Assembly: GCF_900544955.1 (NCBI RefSeq)
Contig: NZ_UQXD01000003.1
Coordinates: 1 to 64,000, forward strand
Reading direction: 5' to 3'
Length of the DNA: 64,000 nucleotides
From: an uncultured Oscillibacter sp.
GTDB lineage: Bacteria > Bacillota > Clostridia > Oscillospirales > Oscillospiraceae
Positions 62,523-64,000 of the stretch are shown in pieces. The translations under genes were made by a program, and so were the position numbers. How positions within the stretch are numbered: position 1 is the first letter of the stretch; every line of letters begins with the position of its first letter. Below the pieces are notes generated by a model, which saw nothing but the letters and a program-made list of their open reading frames with translations, did no database searches and was not told the DNA's origin.

Positions 62523-62551
62523 ATTGTATCGCAGAAATCGTGGTTGTTCAA
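62523..62551 (-). promoter_or_regulatory. Promoter for pyridoxal kinase/MFS operon
   Basis: Minus-strand TTGAAC, 17-bp spacer, TACAAT (plus GTTCAA 62546-62551 and ATTGTA 62523-62528). Its -35 overlaps the -35 of the divergent tRNA-Leu promoter. Confidence 0.65.
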
Positions 62552-62572
62552 GGCCGGAGATTGTGGTATACT
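62544..62572 (+). promoter_or_regulatory. Promoter for tRNA-Leu
   Basis: TTGTTC (62544-62549), 17-bp spacer, TATACT (62567-62572), about 100 bp before the tRNA. Confidence 0.62.
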
Positions 62573-62674
62573 GCATTTGTTCCGGAGAGGAATTGCGGCA
62601 GGCGGACTTGCCGCCCCCCTCGCGGAGGGCGCCTGGTCCCAAACCGGCGGCAGAGGTCCCAGCCGCGCTCCGAT

Positions 62675-62759
62675 GCGGGCATGATGGAATTGGTAGACAT
62701 GCGAGATTTAGGTTCTCGTGCCTTACGGCGTTGGGGTTCGAGTCCCCATGCCCGCACCA
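62675..62759 (+). tRNA. tRNA-Leu (anticodon UAG)
   Basis: 85 nt with a short class II variable arm and an encoded CCA. Acceptor GCGGGCA/TGCCCGC, anticodon stem CGAGA/TCTCG with loop TTTAGGT (UAG), T arm TGGGG/CCCCA with the normal TTCGAGT loop. D-loop AATTGGTAGAC has the usual GG. Confidence 0.95.
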
Positions 62760-63237
62760 GCTCAGAAACACCCCTTTTGGCGCGAAGCCCCGCCTGCGGC
62801 GAGGCTTCTTTGCCGGACGGGGTGTTTCTTCGCTTTCGGACCGGACCCGCTCCGCTGGGCTCCGTTCCGAGGGGGGACGGGGCATCCTCCGGAGCATGGG
62901 ACGGTTCTCGTAGGCCATTCGCTCCGGAGGGCACCTTATATCAGAGGGATTGATTTTATCAAATCCTCTGATATTTTTTCTTTTTCTGGTCTATTGTCTC
63001 ACGCGGGAACTGCTGAGCGCGCAGAATACATGGAACCGTCACAGCGGCGCGCCCAGCGAATAGGAGAGGAGCCGGCGCAGATGCGGGATAGGCCTTGACA
63101 ATTCCATCCGGGCGGGATGAAAAGGCTTGAGTTTTCTCCGCTTCTGCACTATAATCTAAAATAACCGATATGAACAAAGTTGGATGCACGACGTCCTGGG
63201 AAGCCGGGGACCACGATATGGCGAGGAGCGGAGTCTT
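62760..63237. other. Intergenic region after tRNA-Leu
   Basis: 478 bp without a gene. It holds GC-rich inverted repeats (AAACACCCC/GGGGTGTTT, 62766-62830; CTCCGGAG pairs, about 62888-62930), a clear terminator (listed) and the promoter of the PAS gene: TTGAGT (63127-63132), 17-bp spacer, TATAAT (63150-63155). Confidence 0.55.
62939..62980 (+). terminator. Terminator downstream of tRNA-Leu
   Basis: TATCAGAGG-ATT pairs with AAT-CCTCTGATA, then TTTTTT (62974-62979). Confidence 0.8.
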
Positions 63238-64000
63238 ATGAGTGATCTGGAAAGGGAAGCGTCCATGGGGGAACCGGCGCAGTTTACGCCGGCCGACTAT
63301 GAGTACACGGCGCTGATGCACCTGCTGGGCGTCAGCGTCAGTAAACATCTGTTGGACGAACACTTCACCCTGATTTGGGCCAATGAGTACTACTACGAGT
63401 TTACCGGCTGGACCAAGGAGGAGTACGAGTCCACCTTCCACAACCGGCCGGACCTCTACTACAAGGACGACCCCAAGGAGTGGCAGGAGCTCACCGACGC
63501 GGTGCTGGGCGCTCTCAGCAAGGGGCAGAATGGCTACAAGCTGCTCTCCCGGTTTCGGCGGAAGAACAACGACTTTATCTGGGTACAGTTCTCCGCCCAG
63601 TTTGCCGACGAGTACATCGACGGCTACCAGGTGGCCTACTCCGTGCTCACCAACGTCAATGACGCGATTCAGATGCAGAAGGAGCAGTCCGTCACCTACG
63701 AGAGCCTGCCGGGCTTTGTCGCCAAGTACCTGGTGGGGCGGGACCTCAGCCTCACCCTGCTGGAGGGCAACAGCCGCTTTATGGCGTACTTCGGCGAGGA
63801 TGCCGGCAACGGACACGCCCTGCACAAAAAGAACATTGACGACAACCGGACGGCCCTTCTGGAAAACCGGGACCATCTGCTCTCCGGTGAGCCGGTGCAA
63901 TTCTTGATGAACGTCAAAAGCCGCCAGGGGAAGACCCTGTGGCTCCAGGTCAACGCCTCCTGCGTGAACTGGCAGGACGGCTGCCCGGTCTATCTGGCCA
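63238..64000 (+). CDS. PAS-domain signalling protein, 3' end beyond the window
   Basis: Open from the ATG at 63238 to the window edge (at least 254 residues). No membrane helix. The first PAS-like domain is about residues 25-145: SKHLLDEHFTLIWANEYYYEFTGWTKEEYES, then GYKLLSRFRRKNNDFIWVQFSAQFADEYIDGYQVAYSVLTNV. A second PAS-like domain starts near 155 (SLPGFVAKYLVGRDLSLTLLEGNSRFMAYFG; KTLWLQVNASCVNWQDGCPVYL). The output domain is not visible; by analogy with the 35.6-kb gene a GGDEF domain is plausible, but that is a guess. Confidence 0.82.
   Translation, partial: MSDLEREASMGEPAQFTPADYEYTALMHLLGVSVSKHLLDEHFTLIWANEYYYEFTGWTKEEYESTFHNRPDLYYKDDPKEWQELTDAVLGALSKGQNGYKLLSRFRRKNNDFIWVQFSAQFADEYIDGYQVAYSVLTNVNDAIQMQKEQSVTYESLPGFVAKYLVGRDLSLTLLEGNSRFMAYFGEDAGNGHALHKKNIDDNRTALLENRDHLLSGEPVQFLMNVKSRQGKTLWLQVNASCVNWQDGCPVYLA

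Overview
The window looks like chromosome of a high-GC, low-copy-repeat member of the Clostridia (Bacillota), most likely an Oscillospiraceae-type gut anaerobe. This is inference from three things: the minus-strand order glmU-like / prs / pth, which is the classical Bacillota order; Gram-positive style proteins (S-layer homology domains, copper-amine-oxidase stalk domain, a SpoIIQ-like LytM protein, no outer-membrane secretin beside the pilus genes); and strong GC3 bias, which also explains the many long antisense open frames. Nothing here looks like a prophage, insertion sequence or CRISPR array.

Layout. (1) 0.2-3.1 kb, minus: glmU-like, prs, pth. (2) 3.4-8.9 kb, plus: trmL, then the lower-glycolysis set pgk, tpiA, gpmI (no gap gene beside them), then a membrane-anchored M23/LytM protein. 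(3) 8.9-15.6 kb: MATE exporter and prfB (minus), a large secreted protein with five tandem repeats and three SLH domains (plus), and a nitroreductase (minus). (4) 15.9-32.1 kb: a type IV pilus locus. A minus operon encodes a 2244-residue pseudopilin carrying GLUG-type repeats plus three small pilin-like proteins. Diverging from it, a plus operon encodes PilB, PilT, PilC, the main pilin, PilD, PilM, PilN and PilO. The gap between the two holds both promoters and an inverted repeat. (5) 32.6-38.6 kb: a DUF1266 protein with two small partners, a TetR regulator, a PAS/GGDEF diguanylate cyclase, and a lipoprotein gene broken by a one-base frameshift. (6) 39-48.2 kb, minus: amidohydrolase, IclR regulator, IlvD/Edd-type dehydratase, TRAP transporter (P, Q, M) and a FrdA-like flavoprotein. 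This looks like an organic-acid or sugar-acid uptake and catabolism unit under IclR control, with matching palindromes at both promoter regions. (7) 48.7-52.1 kb: Crp/Fnr-type regulator, GltS-type symporter, EamA/DMT transporter. (8) 52.8-58.3 kb: tRNA-Arg(CCU) with altered 19/56 tertiary positions, serA, typA, a ribbon-helix-helix protein divergent from a small unknown gene, a stalk-domain protein and a 63-residue protein. (9) 58.3-64 kb: class-C beta-lactamase-like serine hydrolase, MFS transporter plus pyridoxal kinase, tRNA-Leu(UAG), and the start of a PAS-domain protein cut by the window edge.

How it fits together: housekeeping blocks (cell-wall precursor and PRPP synthesis, glycolysis, translation factors) alternate with surface and accessory modules. 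The pilus locus is complete for a monoderm machine with both an extension and a retraction ATPase. Its most unusual product is the giant pseudopilin, which I read as a possible pilus-borne adhesin. The most unusual RNA is the tRNA-Arg, whose D-loop and T-loop changes look compensatory. Starts were moved from the longest open frame wherever a clear Shine-Dalgarno sequence or signal peptide pointed to an internal start.
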